A stretch of DNA of 34,104 nucleotides, from assembly GCA_040752915.1 (NCBI GenBank), contig JBFMHB010000034.1, positions 1 through 34,104 of the forward strand. Direction: 5' to 3'. Source of the DNA: Acidobacteriota bacterium. GTDB taxonomy: Bacteria; Acidobacteriota; UBA4820; DSQY01. Of the stretch, positions 6,411 to 16,654 are shown piece by piece. The notes beneath the pieces are model-generated. The model worked only from the letters and a program-made list of their open reading frames with translations. It did no database searches and had not been told where the DNA came from. How positions within the stretch are numbered: position 1 is the stretch's first letter; each line of letters starts with the position of its first letter. Both the position numbers and the translations under genes were made by a program.

Positions 6411-8087
6411 TCAGCGCGTGAGCTTCCGGTAGGTGATGCGGTGGGGCCGCTCGGCGGCGGCCCCGAGGCGCTTCTTCCGGTCCTCCTCGTAGTCGCGGTA
6501 GTTCCCTTCCACGAAGACGGCCCGGCTCTCCCCCTCGAAAGCGAGGATGTGGGTCGCCACCCGGTCCAGGAACCACCGGTCGTGGCTCACCACGACGGCG
6601 CACCCGGCGAAGCGCTCCACGGCCTCTTCCAGGGCCCGGAGCGTGTTCACGTCGAGGTCGTTGGTGGGCTCGTCGAGGAGCAGGAGGTTGGCGCCGGAGC
6701 GGAGCATTCGGGCCAGGTGGAGGCGGTTGCGCTCGCCTCCGGAGAGGACGGCCACGGGCTTCTGCTGGTCTGCCCCGGTGAAGTTGAAGCGCCCGCAGTA
6801 GGCCCGCGCGTTCATCTGGACCTTGCCGAGCTGGACGGTGTCGTAGCCGTCCGCGATGGCCTCCACCACAGTCTGGTCGTCCCTGAGGCTCGAGCGAGAC
6901 TGGTCCACGTGGGCCAGCTTCACCGTCTCGCCCACCCGGACCGTCCCCGAATCGGGCCGCTCGGCGCCCGTGATGAGCTTCAGCAGGGTCGTCTTGCCCG
7001 CCCCGTTGGGGCCCACCACCCCCACGATGCCCGCCTTGGGAAGCCGGAAGGAGAGGTCCTCCACGAGCAGGCGGTCCCCGTAGCCCTTGGAGACCTTCTC
7101 GAACTCCACCACCACGTCGCCCAGGCGCGGGCCCGGCGGGATGTAGATCTCCAGCTCCCGCGAGGTGGTTTCGGGCTCGGCGGAGAGGAGCTGTTCGTAG
7201 GAGTTCAGGCGGGCCCGGCCCTTGGCGTGGCGGGCCTTGGGGGCCATGCGCACCCACTCCAGCTCGCGCTGGAGGGTCTTCTGCCGGTCGCTCTCCTGCT
7301 TCTGCTCCTGCCGCAGGCGCTCCTGCTTCTGTTCGAGCCAGGAGGTGTAGTTGCCCTTCCACGGGATGCCCTGGCCCCGGTCCAGCTCGAGGATCCAGCC
7401 CGCCACGTTGTCCAGGAAGTAGCGGTCGTGGGTGACGGCGATGACGGTCCCCTCGTAGTTCTGGAGGTGGCGTTCGAGCCACGCCACGGTCTCCGCGTCG
7501 AGGTGGTTGGTGGGCTCGTCCAGAAGGAGGATGTCGGGCTTCTGGAGGAGGAGGCGGCAGAGGGCGACGCGCCGCAGTTCTCCGCCGGAGAGGACGCCGA
7601 TGGGGGTGTCGCCGGGGGGGCAGCGGAGGGCGTCCATGGCCAGTTCCAGGCGGGCGTCCAGGTCCCAGGCGCCGAGGGCGTCCAGCTTCTCCTGGACCTC
7701 CCCCTGCTCGGCGATGAGCCGGTCCATGTCCGCGTCGGGGTCCGCGAAGCCCTCGTTGATCTCGTCGTAGCGCTTGAGGAGGGCCACCGTCTCCGCGGCG
7801 CCCTCCTTCACCACGTCGAGGACCGTCTTGTCGGGATCGAGCTTCGGCTCCTGCGGCAGGAAGCCCACGCTGTAGCCGGGGGAGCAGTGGACCTCGCCCA
7901 GGATTTCCGTGTCCAGGCCCGCCATGATTCGCAGCAGGGAGGACTTGCCCGAGCCGTTGAGGCCGATGACGCCGATCTTGGCCCCGTAGTAGTAGCCCAG
8001 GTAGATGTCCTTCAGGACCTGCTTGGGGCCGTGGAGCTTGCCCACGCCCACCATGGAGTAGATGACCTTCGTCGTCTCGTTGGCCAT
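6411..8087 (-). CDS. ettA: Energy-dependent translational throttle protein EttA (ABC-F ATPase)
   Basis: A 558-residue ABC-F protein, the usual EttA length (about 555). ABC-F proteins bind the ribosomal E site; EttA gates entry into elongation according to the ATP/ADP ratio. Seen: Walker A G-L-N-G-S-G-K-S (42-49), signature L-S-G-G-E (166-170) and Walker B L-L-L-D-E-P-T-N-H-L-D (187-197) in the first cassette; a charged linker (about 240-320); then Walker A G-P-N-G-A-G-K-T (359-366), L-S-G-G-E (448-452) and L-L-L-L-D-E-P-T-N-D-L-D in the second. There is no membrane domain. The start M-A-N-E-T-T-K-V-I-Y-S-M matches EttA. It is the last gene of a minus-strand translation block but probably has its own promoter. 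Confidence 0.97.
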   Translation of the reverse strand: MANETTKVIYSMVGVGKLHGPKQVLKDIYLGYYYGAKIGVIGLNGSGKSSLLRIMAGLDTEILGEVHCSPGYSVGFLPQEPKLDPDKTVLDVVKEGAAETVALLKRYDEINEGFADPDADMDRLIAEQGEVQEKLDALGAWDLDARLELAMDALRCPPGDTPIGVLSGGELRRVALCRLLLQKPDILLLDEPTNHLDAETVAWLERHLQNYEGTVIAVTHDRYFLDNVAGWILELDRGQGIPWKGNYTSWLEQKQERLRQEQKQESDRQKTLQRELEWVRMAPKARHAKGRARLNSYEQLLSAEPETTSRELEIYIPPGPRLGDVVVEFEKVSKGYGDRLLVEDLSFRLPKAGIVGVVGPNGAGKTTLLKLITGAERPDSGTVRVGETVKLAHVDQSRSSLRDDQTVVEAIADGYDTVQLGKVQMNARAYCGRFNFTGADQQKPVAVLSGGERNRLHLARMLRSGANLLLLDEPTNDLDVNTLRALEEAVERFAGCAVVVSHDRWFLDRVATHILAFEGESRAVFVEGNYRDYEEDRKKRLGAAAERPHRITYRKLTR

Positions 8088-8110
8088 TCGGAAAAGACCT
8101 CCCCGGTGGG

Positions 8111-8116
8111 ATTGTA
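8111..8116 (-). promoter_or_regulatory. Candidate extended -10 element for ettA
   Basis: Read on the minus strand the sequence is TGC followed by TACAAT, an extended -10 hexamer 24 bases before the ettA start. No good -35 is visible at 16-18 bases. Confidence 0.5.
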
Positions 8117-8452
8117 GCAGAGGAGCGCGGGCGAAAGCGCCGAGTGCCGCCCTCCATGAGATCCCGTCCGAAAGGCCCCGCGAACCGAGGGAGGAGCTTC
8201 GACTTCAGGCCTTTTCAAGGCTCCCCTTGCGAATCTGTGCGTCTCGAAGGGTGGGGCAGGCCGCGTCGGACCGATTGCGTCGTCAGTCTTCGGCGTCTCG
8301 CTCCTTACGCACATCCCGGTACGCCTGCGTCGCGGCCGCCTCGGCTTCCTGGCTGGGGCTCCGGCCCACCGGCGCCGGGACGACGCTTTCTCCGCTTCGC
8401 TGCGAAAGTGAATCCAATATCGGCGTGGCACAGATTCTCGAGACGAACCCTT
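8117..8452. other. 336-base intergenic stretch with no convincing gene
   Basis: It lies between ettA and the rlmI-like gene. Open frames cross it but none has a ribosome site or family-like composition. It contains CCGGCGCCGG and TTCGC-T-GCGAA palindromes. The part from about 8270 to 8400 has the feel of a dispersed repeat, but there is no second copy here to prove it. Confidence 0.5.
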
Positions 8453-9643
8453 TTACAACACTCTCACGAAGAGGGCCTTGAGGTAGTCGCCCTCGGGGAA
8501 GCCGAGGAGGACGGGGTGGTCGGGCGCCTGCCCCCGGGCTTCGATCAGGTGGGCCCTGCGCCGGGAGCGCGCCGCGGCTTCGGCCACGAGGGTCCGGAAG
8601 GTCTCGCGGTCCACGTGGTAGGAGCAGGAGCAGGTGACGAGGAGGCCGCCCGGGCGGACGAGGGAGAAGGCGAGTTCGTTGAGGCGGCGGTAGGCCTTTT
8701 CGGCCTCGGTCAGGTGCTTCTTGGACTTGGCGAAGGCGGGGGGGTCGCAGACCACGGCGTCGAAGGAACGCCCCGCCCGCCTCAGGGCGGGCAGGACATC
8801 GAAGGCGTCTCCGTTGTGGACTTCGCACTCGGGCAGGCCGTTTCGGCTCAGGTCCTTTTCCACCGCCTGGCAGGCCGAGAGGGAGGCTTCCACGAAGGCG
8901 GCGGAGGCGGCCCCGTCGCGAAGGGCCGCCATGCCCCAGGCGCCTCGGTAGCAGAAAACGTCGAGCACGTCGGCTCCGGGAGGGAGGCGCTTCAGGAAGG
9001 CCCGCACGTTCTCGCGCTGGTCGAGGAAGAGGCCGGTCTTCTGGCTGGCGCCGAGGTCGAGCTCGAAGCGCAGGCCCAGGTACTCGGCGGACACCTCCGG
9101 CGCCTCGCCCTCGGGCTCCCACCGCACCTCACGGCGCAGGCCCTCCAGTTCGCGGGAGGGCGCGTCGTTTTTCCAGACGATCCGCCGCGGGTTCAGGAGC
9201 GACCGAAGGGCCGCACCGAGGCGGTCCGAAAGGGCCTCCATGCCGGCCGTGAGGACCTGGACCGCCAGGGTATCCCCGTACCGGTCCACGATCAGGCCGG
9301 GGAGCTCGTCGGCCTCTCCGAAGACGAGGCGCGCGCAGGCCTCCCCGGGATAGACCGCGTCCCGCCGGGCCGCCGCGGCGGCCAGCCTCGCTTCGAGCCA
9401 GTCGCCGGGAAGGGCGTCCGCCCCCCGTGCGAGCCAGCGCACGGCGATGAGGGTGCGAGGGTTGTAGGCCCCGACGCCGAGGGGCTCGCCGCCCGGCCCG
9501 TCCACGTGGACGAGGGAGCCGGGCTCCAGGGGCGGAACCTCCTGGAGTTCGTTGGAGAAAACCCACGGGTGGCCCGAGAGGACCCGCTTCAGGCGGCCTT
9601 TCTGGAGTCGGAGGCGGGGGGGCTTGTCGGGGGACGGGCTCAT
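8453..9643 (-). CDS. rlmI: RlmI-type class I SAM-dependent rRNA methyltransferase
   Basis: A 396-residue protein, the expected length for the RlmI family (23S rRNA m5C methyltransferase in E. coli). The N-terminal about 75 residues fit a PUA RNA-binding domain (G-H-P-W-V-F-S-N-E, then G-V-G-A-Y-N-P). The C-terminal half is a Rossmann methyltransferase: K-T-G-L-F-L-D-Q-R-E-N motif, D-V-F-C-Y-R-G-A-W-G as the SAM loop, V-C-D-P-P-A-F-A-K as the catalytic loop, and T-C-S-C-S near the end supplying the expected cysteine. The open frame extends upstream to 9742, but the ATG at 9643 has a GGAG site six bases before it and starts just ahead of the PUA domain. It is downstream of proS by 106 bases. 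The exact rRNA target could differ from the E. coli enzyme. Confidence 0.88.
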   Translation of the reverse strand: MSPSPDKPPRLRLQKGRLKRVLSGHPWVFSNELQEVPPLEPGSLVHVDGPGGEPLGVGAYNPRTLIAVRWLARGADALPGDWLEARLAAAAARRDAVYPGEACARLVFGEADELPGLIVDRYGDTLAVQVLTAGMEALSDRLGAALRSLLNPRRIVWKNDAPSRELEGLRREVRWEPEGEAPEVSAEYLGLRFELDLGASQKTGLFLDQRENVRAFLKRLPPGADVLDVFCYRGAWGMAALRDGAASAAFVEASLSACQAVEKDLSRNGLPECEVHNGDAFDVLPALRRAGRSFDAVVCDPPAFAKSKKHLTEAEKAYRRLNELAFSLVRPGGLLVTCSCSYHVDRETFRTLVAEAAARSRRRAHLIEARGQAPDHPVLLGFPEGDYLKALFVRVL

Positions 9644-9661
9644 GACGGACTCCGCGAAGGA

Positions 9662-9677
9662 GCGCTCTCCAGAGCGC
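9662..9677. other. Perfect 7-bp hairpin between proS and the rlmI-like gene
   Basis: GCGCTCT and AGAGCGC with a CC centre. It sits in the 106-base gap between two minus-strand genes. No T-run follows, so it could be a weak attenuator, a processing site or a REP-type repeat. Confidence 0.45.
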
Positions 9678-9749
9678 GACTCCGTCCCTTGAAAAGGCAT
9701 TCGCCGCAGGACGTTCCGCTCGGCCTTGGAGAGGCCTCCCACCTTTCGA

Positions 9750-11587
<1,838 letters not shown>

Positions 11588-12829
11588 ATGAAGATCCTCG
11601 TGTTCGGCGGGAACGGGAAGATGGGGCGGGCGGTGGCCTACGACCTCGTCCGCGAAGATTCGGTGGAGCAGGTGGGGCTGGCCGCCCGGCGTCTGGACGC
11701 CCTGGACGCGGCGCGCAGGTGGCTCGACAGCCCGAAGGTGGCCATGCACGCTCTGGACGTGGCCGAGGCCGACGCGGTGAAGCGGCTCGCGGTCCGCTAC
11801 GACGTGGTGGTGTCCACCCTCCCCGACCGCCACACCTCCTACGCCCTGGCCCAGGCGGTCCTGGAGGCGGGGGTCCACCACGTGGACATGCTGGAGGAGT
11901 ACCACCTCCGCCCCGATCTGTACGAGACCGAGGGTCTGCGCCTGCCCGAGGGGATGGACCTCTACGCCTACGGGGACTACCTCCACGAGACGGCCCTTCG
12001 AAACGGGGTGACCTTTCTCGACGGCATCGGCTTCGCCCCGGGGCTCTCGAACCTCACCTGCGGGGAGGCCATCCGGAAACTCGACGAGGCCCACACCTGC
12101 ATCGCCCGTGTGGGAGGCATCCCCTCCAAGGAGGCGGCGGCCAACCACCCCCTGCGGTACATGATCACCTGGGCGTTTTCCCACGTTTTGCGCGAGTACA
12201 ACGTGAAGCTCTTCGTCCTCAAGGGAGGGAAGCAGGTGGAGGTGGACGCGGCCACGGACCGGGAGACTTTCCGCTTCGACCGCTTCGGGGTGGACGAGGT
12301 CCTCGAGTGCGCCGTCACGCCGGGCATGCCGAGCTTCATCTACACCCGGCCGGGCCTCAGGGAATTCTCCGAGAAGACGGTCCGCTGGCCGGGCCACTGG
12401 GGCGGCGTGGAAACGCTGAAGGAGTGCGGACTTCTGGACCTCGAACCGGTGGAGGTGAACGGCGCCCGGGTGGTTCCGAGGGAGGTTCTCCTGGCCTGCA
12501 TCGAACCCCGGTTGAAGCCGCGTCCCGGGGAAGGCGACGTCTGCGTCATGTACAACACGGTGACGGGCATCCGGGGGGGAAAGCCCGTCCGGATCACCTA
12601 CCACATGTGGGAAGGGCCTGACCCGGTGAGCGGCATCTCGGGCATGGGCCGCGTCACGGGATTTCCGGCGGCGATTTCCGCCGTCTTCATCGGGAAGGGG
12701 CTCATCAAGGAGCGCGGCCTCGTGGCCCCCGAAGACGCCATCGCCGGCCCCGTCTACGAGGAGTTTCTGAGGGAACTCGCCCGGAGGAACATCCGCATCC
12801 TGGAGACCGTGGACGCACAGGAGTCCTGA
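11588..12829 (+). CDS. Saccharopine dehydrogenase family oxidoreductase
   Basis: A 413-residue NAD(P)-dependent enzyme. The N-terminus is a Rossmann loop (V-F-G-G-N-G-K-M-G-R-A-V), followed by A-A-R-R and D-V-V-V-S-T-L-P motifs typical of the saccharopine dehydrogenase NADP domain; the rest fits its C-terminal substrate domain. Relatives act on amine-linked amino acids: saccharopine reductase, lysine 6-dehydrogenase, carboxynorspermidine synthase. I cannot choose among these from sequence alone, and no lysine or polyamine gene is nearby. The open frame begins at 11330, but the ATG at 11588 directly precedes the Rossmann motif and has an AAAGGCGG site. ygfZ follows 86 bases later on the same strand. 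Confidence 0.85.
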   Translation: MKILVFGGNGKMGRAVAYDLVREDSVEQVGLAARRLDALDAARRWLDSPKVAMHALDVAEADAVKRLAVRYDVVVSTLPDRHTSYALAQAVLEAGVHHVDMLEEYHLRPDLYETEGLRLPEGMDLYAYGDYLHETALRNGVTFLDGIGFAPGLSNLTCGEAIRKLDEAHTCIARVGGIPSKEAAANHPLRYMITWAFSHVLREYNVKLFVLKGGKQVEVDAATDRETFRFDRFGVDEVLECAVTPGMPSFIYTRPGLREFSEKTVRWPGHWGGVETLKECGLLDLEPVEVNGARVVPREVLLACIEPRLKPRPGEGDVCVMYNTVTGIRGGKPVRITYHMWEGPDPVSGISGMGRVTGFPAAISAVFIGKGLIKERGLVAPEDAIAGPVYEEFLRELARRNIRILETVDAQES

Positions 12830-12915
12830 CCGCTCCGGGAAGGCATCCGCGTTCCGAGCTGTTTCATCCTCTCCCGCCGCCCGGGAAGGGCGGATAGGGG
12901 AAGGAGCGCGGAGCC

Positions 12916-13974
12916 ATGGACGCACTGGACCGGGGATTTCACGAGGCGCGCGGAGCGAACTTCCGGGCCCGCTACGGCCGCGAGCGGCTCACGGCCTACG
13001 GCCCCTTCGACCAGGAATACGAGGCCCTCGAGCGGTCCGCCGTTTTGCTGGATCTCTCGGACCACACCCGGGTGACCCTCTCGGGGGAGGACCGGGGCCG
13101 CTTCCTCAACGGTCTCGTCACCCAGCGGGTGGATGACCTCTTGCCCGGCACGGGCGCCCATGCCTGCTTCCTCGACCGGCGCTCCCACATCCTGGCCGAG
13201 GTCCGCGTTTTCGCGACGGAGGATTCGCTCCTGCTCGAAGGGGAGCCCGGCCTGGGTTCCTTCCTGGTGGAGAGGCTCCTGAAATACCGGCTTTCCTCCC
13301 GCGTGGCGGTCTCGGACTGGACCGAGGGCTCCTCCCTCCTTTCCGTCCAGGGACCGCTGGCCGGCGAGACCGTGGGGGCCGTTCTGGGTACGGACGGCGC
13401 GGGGCTTTCCCCCTGCGGCCACACCACGGCCTCCTTCGGAGGAGCGCCCGTCCGGATCCTCCGCGTTCCCCGAACGGGCCGGCCCGGACTGGACCTCCTC
13501 TGTCCCCGGACCCACGCCGGCGACCTCTGGCGCGCGCTCGCCGCGGCGGGGGCCCTGCCCGCGGGATGGGACCTGTTGGAGACGGCACGCACCGAAGCGG
13601 GCCTGCCGAGGTTCGGGGCGGACCTCACGGAGGAGACCCTCTTCCCCGAGGCCCGCCTTCCCGGCCACGTTTCGTGGGACAAGGGGTGCTATTTGGGGCA
13701 GGAGATCGTCGCACGGGTCCGGACGTACGGGAGCCTCAAGCGGGTCCGAACCGGGCTTCTCGTGGACGGTCCCGTGGAACCGGGCGACACCGTGAGGGTC
13801 AAAGGGCGCGACGCGGCCCCGCTCACTTCGGCGCGATTCTCTCCCCTGGTCGGCAAGACCTGCGCCTTCGCCTACCTCCATCCCGCCCTGGGCGCCGAGG
13901 AAGATGCCCGGATCCTCGTGGCCGGTCCGGCGGGCGAATACCCCGCCACCGTCGCCGCTTTTCCGTTTATCTGA
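12916..13974 (+). CDS. ygfZ: Folate-binding protein YgfZ (GcvT-like)
   Basis: A 352-residue protein related to the glycine-cleavage T protein. YgfZ binds tetrahydrofolate and supports assembly or repair of certain Fe-S enzymes. The diagnostic YgfZ signature K-G-C-Y-L-G-Q-E is present, with its conserved cysteine at about residue 258. The N-terminal L-D-L-S-D-H-T-R-V-T-L-S-G-E-D-R and F-L-N-G-L-V-T-Q blocks match the family. The ATG follows AAGGAGCGCGGAG. A separate A-type Fe-S carrier gene lies 2.3 kb away. The gene ends 58 bases from the convergent photolyase stop; no clear terminator lies between. Confidence 0.93.
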   Translation: MDALDRGFHEARGANFRARYGRERLTAYGPFDQEYEALERSAVLLDLSDHTRVTLSGEDRGRFLNGLVTQRVDDLLPGTGAHACFLDRRSHILAEVRVFATEDSLLLEGEPGLGSFLVERLLKYRLSSRVAVSDWTEGSSLLSVQGPLAGETVGAVLGTDGAGLSPCGHTTASFGGAPVRILRVPRTGRPGLDLLCPRTHAGDLWRALAAAGALPAGWDLLETARTEAGLPRFGADLTEETLFPEARLPGHVSWDKGCYLGQEIVARVRTYGSLKRVRTGLLVDGPVEPGDTVRVKGRDAAPLTSARFSPLVGKTCAFAYLHPALGAEEDARILVAGPAGEYPATVAAFPFI

Positions 13975-14032
13975 GAAGGGACCCGCCCCGACGGGACGGA
14001 TTACAATCCCTGGCGTTTCGCCGTATCCCTCC

Positions 14033-15418
14033 TCACAGCCGTCCCTCCTCGACGCCCCGGATGTAGGCCTCCACGTCGAACTTGCGGCGGCAGCCCCCCT
14101 CCGACATGGGGCGGATCAGGCCCAGCACGGGCTTGTTCGGAGGCCACGGGCGGTCGTGCTTGCCGCCCACGGCCCAGGCCACGCCCGCGTACCCGTTGGG
14201 ATCCCGGCCATCGAGCTGGTACCGGTCGTTGAGGCGGACGGCGATCTCGAAGGCCTCCGCGGGCGAGGCCGTCCACTCGAGGATCTTCTTGGCCCAGTAC
14301 ATGCGGAGGTAGCCGTGCATCCAGCCGGTCCGGACCATCTGGGTCTGGGCGGCGTTCCAGAGGCGGTCGTGGGTGTCGGCCCCTTCCAGCCGGTCGGATC
14401 CGTAGAGATGCGTGCGGGGGTCTCCGGCGTGGGCGGTGAGGGTCTTGAGGGCCCAGGGCTCGCAACCGGAGAGTTGGTCGCAGCGGGGGTTGAAGGCCGC
14501 GAAGTTCACGGCCAGCTCCCGGCGCACGATGAGCTGCTCCAGGAAGGCCTCCCGGTCCTGAGCGGGTGCGGCCGCCTCCCGCACCGCGAGGGCCACCGTG
14601 CGGGGGCCGATGTGGCCGAAGTGCAGGTAGGGGGACAAGCGGCTCGTGGCCCGGCGCGACGGGTCGTTCCGCCCCGAGCCGTAGCCCGCCAGGCGCTCTC
14701 GGACGAAGGCGTCGAGGAGGGCCATCCCCCGGGAGGTCCCACCGACGAGGCCGGAAACGGGGGCCGCCGAGCGGTCCATGGGGAAGCCCTCGAGCCACGG
14801 GTCCTCGTGCGGTCGCGAGAAGAGCCCGGACCGGGGCTCCCAGCGGACTCTCGGCCGCGGATCCTCGACCGGTTCGAGAAAGGCGGGAAGGAGTCTCTGG
14901 ATTCTCGGCCTCAGGGTGCGCGCCGCGTATTGCTCCTTCTCGAGAAGCGCCGAGGGGACGATGACATCGGCATCCACGGTCCAAAGGGGGACCCGGAGAA
15001 CCTCCGCGGCCCGGCGGCGCCACCGCTCGGGCTCCCGGAGCGGGTTCTCGTCGCCCACCACGAGGGCCGGCCGGACCTCCTCGCAGAAGGCCGCCAGCCG
15101 GTGGTCCGGATAGGGTCGGAATACGAACCCCACCCCCCGCGCCCGAAGGGCCTCCGCCACGTCCCCAACTCCCTGGGCCAGGAAGGCGTAGTGGCGCCCA
15201 TTGGCGTGGGGATAGAAGGGCACGGGCGCAAAGAAGGTGACCACCGGAAGCCCGAGGAGGTCGGCGGCGCGGACGGCCACGTCGAGGGCCGGGTTGTCCA
15301 CCCCCCGCTGGGCCCTCTGCATCCAGTGCACGACGCAGGTGCCCTCGGGATCCGGAGGCCCCCCGCGGCGCACCCGGACCCTCGGGTCCCGGGCCAGGGC
15401 TTCGAGCGGGCCCGTCAC
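14033..15418 (-). CDS. phr: Class II deoxyribodipyrimidine photolyase
   Basis: A 461-residue flavoprotein that uses light to repair cyclobutane pyrimidine dimers. Class II marks: W-M-Q-R-A-Q-R near the N-terminus, R-R-E-L-A-V-N-F mid-chain, M-H-G-Y-L-R-M-Y-W-A-K-K-I-L-E-W, L-N-D-R-Y-Q-L-D-G-R-D-P-N-G-Y-A-G, and W-A-V-G-G-K-H-D-R-P-W leading to G-L-I-R-P-M-S. Length suits the class (about 450-480). The start is a GTG at 15418 that overlaps the upstream methyltransferase stop as GTGA; it places the usual V-R-V-x-R-x-G-x-P leader before the W-M-Q-R motif. An in-frame ATG exists at the M of W-M-Q-R but would cut into conserved sequence. Translation is probably coupled to the methyltransferase. 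Confidence 0.95.
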   Translation of the reverse strand: MTGPLEALARDPRVRVRRGGPPDPEGTCVVHWMQRAQRGVDNPALDVAVRAADLLGLPVVTFFAPVPFYPHANGRHYAFLAQGVGDVAEALRARGVGFVFRPYPDHRLAAFCEEVRPALVVGDENPLREPERWRRRAAEVLRVPLWTVDADVIVPSALLEKEQYAARTLRPRIQRLLPAFLEPVEDPRPRVRWEPRSGLFSRPHEDPWLEGFPMDRSAAPVSGLVGGTSRGMALLDAFVRERLAGYGSGRNDPSRRATSRLSPYLHFGHIGPRTVALAVREAAAPAQDREAFLEQLIVRRELAVNFAAFNPRCDQLSGCEPWALKTLTAHAGDPRTHLYGSDRLEGADTHDRLWNAAQTQMVRTGWMHGYLRMYWAKKILEWTASPAEAFEIAVRLNDRYQLDGRDPNGYAGVAWAVGGKHDRPWPPNKPVLGLIRPMSEGGCRRKFDVEAYIRGVEEGRL

Positions 15419-15990
15419 GCCGGTTCCTTCCGGAAGGCGAAGGCGAAATACTGGCTCGGGTTGTAGAACTCCATCCCCCGGAAGCAGAGTCCGGCCTGGA
15501 GGATCAAGGCCTCCACGTCGTGGTGGTGCAGGCGGTGCTCGAAGGGGGGGCCTTCCTTCTGCCGGATCTTGGACCACTCCATGACGACGACGGGGGACCG
15601 GGGCTTGGCCACCCGGCCGAGCTCGCGGAGAAACGCGACCGGGTCCTGCGCTTCGTGGAGGACGAAGCAAGCCAGGACGAGGTCGGCCGCCCCGTCGGCA
15701 AGAGGAAGGCTGGCCTCTCCGCAGATTTTCGTCTCCACCCAGCCTGGGGGGCCCTTGGCGATCAGGTGCTCGAGCATCTCCTTTGAGACGTCCAGGGCCA
15801 CCACGCGGCCCGACGGACCGACGATCCGGGACGCGGGGAGGCTGAAGAAACCCGTGCCCGCTCCCACGTCCGCGAAGGTCATTCCCCTTTTCAGGCCGAT
15901 CTTCCGCAGGATTCCGGCCGGCGGCATGGCCCGGCGCCTCTCCGGGCTTTCCAGGCGCCCTACCTCGGCGGGGTTGAACTTCTTGGTCAT
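15415..15990 (-). CDS. Class I SAM-dependent methyltransferase
   Basis: A 191-residue methyltransferase of the Methyltransf_11/25 type. Seen: F-A-D-V-G-A-G-T-G-F-F-S-L-P (SAM loop), V-V-A-L-D-V-S as the acidic end of strand 2, A-D-L-V-L-A-C-F-V-L-H-E as motif for strand 4, and a P-F-E-H-R-L-H-H-H-D-V tail region. The frame is open to 16071, but the ATG at 15990 has GGGAGG just upstream and begins the conserved part. The substrate is unknown; small molecules such as arsenite or quinone intermediates are possible but not shown. It overlaps the photolyase start by four bases. An 8-bp inverted repeat lies 73 bases upstream. Confidence 0.85.
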   Translation of the reverse strand: MTKKFNPAEVGRLESPERRRAMPPAGILRKIGLKRGMTFADVGAGTGFFSLPASRIVGPSGRVVALDVSKEMLEHLIAKGPPGWVETKICGEASLPLADGAADLVLACFVLHEAQDPVAFLRELGRVAKPRSPVVVMEWSKIRQKEGPPFEHRLHHHDVEALILQAGLCFRGMEFYNPSQYFAFAFRKEPA

Positions 15991-16062
15991 TCCGCCTCCC
16001 TCGAAGCTCAGTCTTTCTAGCACGGGGGGGCCTCCGGACGCCACGTGGGGACTTGCCCATCT

Positions 16063-16082
16063 TTGTTGCACCTATGCAACAA
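16063..16082. promoter_or_regulatory. Candidate operator: 8-bp inverted repeat
   Basis: TTGTTGCA (16063-16070) and TGCAACAA (16075-16082) around CCTA. It is a perfect dyad in the divergent region between the methyltransferase (15990, minus) and the Fe-S carrier (16277, plus), closer to the former. Its size and symmetry suit a dimeric repressor site; no regulator gene is adjacent. Confidence 0.5.
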
Positions 16083-16276
16083 CAGATTTCGCGGTGAAAC
16101 AGGGAGGACTCGGCGGCCCTTCCATCTTTCCCCCTGGTGAAACGCCCGTCCCGCGGGGTTCGAGGGCCCATCCGGAGGGTTCCTTTCCCGGAAGAAGAAC
16201 GGGCGCTCCGGCCGTGGCACCGGGGTTGCTCTCCCGGACTCGGTTGGCCCACGGCTGGGCCTCTGAGGAGGAAGCG

Positions 16277-16600
16277 ATGATCGAACTGACCGAACAGGCC
16301 GTGGAGGCCGTGAAGAGCTTCAGGAAGGCGGAGGGCCGCGAGGTATCGGGACTTCGCATCGCCGTCGTGGGCGGCGGGTGCAGCGGATTCCAGTACGACC
16401 TCTCCCTGGCCGAGAAGGCCTCCGAAAACGACGAGGTGTACGACTTCGGGGGGCTCTCCGTCTTTGTGGACAAGACCTCCCTGATCTATTTGAAGGGCAC
16501 CGTGGTGGACTACGTCAACGACCTGCGGGGTTCGGGCTTCGTCTTCCAGAATCCCAACGCCCAGACTTCCTGCGGGTGCGGTCACTCCTTCGAAGCCTGA
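16277..16600 (+). CDS. A-type iron-sulfur carrier protein (IscA/ErpA/HesB family)
   Basis: A 107-residue protein, normal for this family, which delivers Fe-S clusters to target apoproteins. The three ligand cysteines are all present: C35 in G-G-G-C-S-G, and C99 and C101 in S-C-G-C-G. The N-terminal I-E-L-T-E-Q-A-V and the V-F-V-D-K-T-S block also fit. The ATG follows GAGGAGGAAGCG. The frame stays open upstream for about 700 bases without family homology, so the short form is preferred. ErpA and IscA cannot be told apart here. No isc or suf genes are next to it; ygfZ is the nearest Fe-S-related neighbour. Confidence 0.93.
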   Translation: MIELTEQAVEAVKSFRKAEGREVSGLRIAVVGGGCSGFQYDLSLAEKASENDEVYDFGGLSVFVDKTSLIYLKGTVVDYVNDLRGSGFVFQNPNAQTSCGCGHSFEA

Positions 16601-16654
16601 CCATTTCGCGGGGAATTGGCACACCCCTTGCTTTGTTAGGAGTAGTCCCAAGCC

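Noticed and set aside
6441-8117. 558-codon plus-strand frame opposite ettA
   Set aside because: An exact mirror of ettA caused by codon bias; no domain content.
9662-9677. Hairpin as terminator between proS and the rlmI-like gene
   Set aside because: No T-run on either strand; kept only as an unassigned hairpin.
12756-13881. Minus-strand frame opposite ygfZ
   Set aside because: Composition typical of antisense shadow; ygfZ carries the diagnostic K-G-C-Y-x-G-Q-E.
14001-14010. TTACAATCC promoter-like hexamer between ygfZ and the photolyase gene
   Set aside because: It lies between converging gene ends and would only read antisense to the photolyase; no -35.
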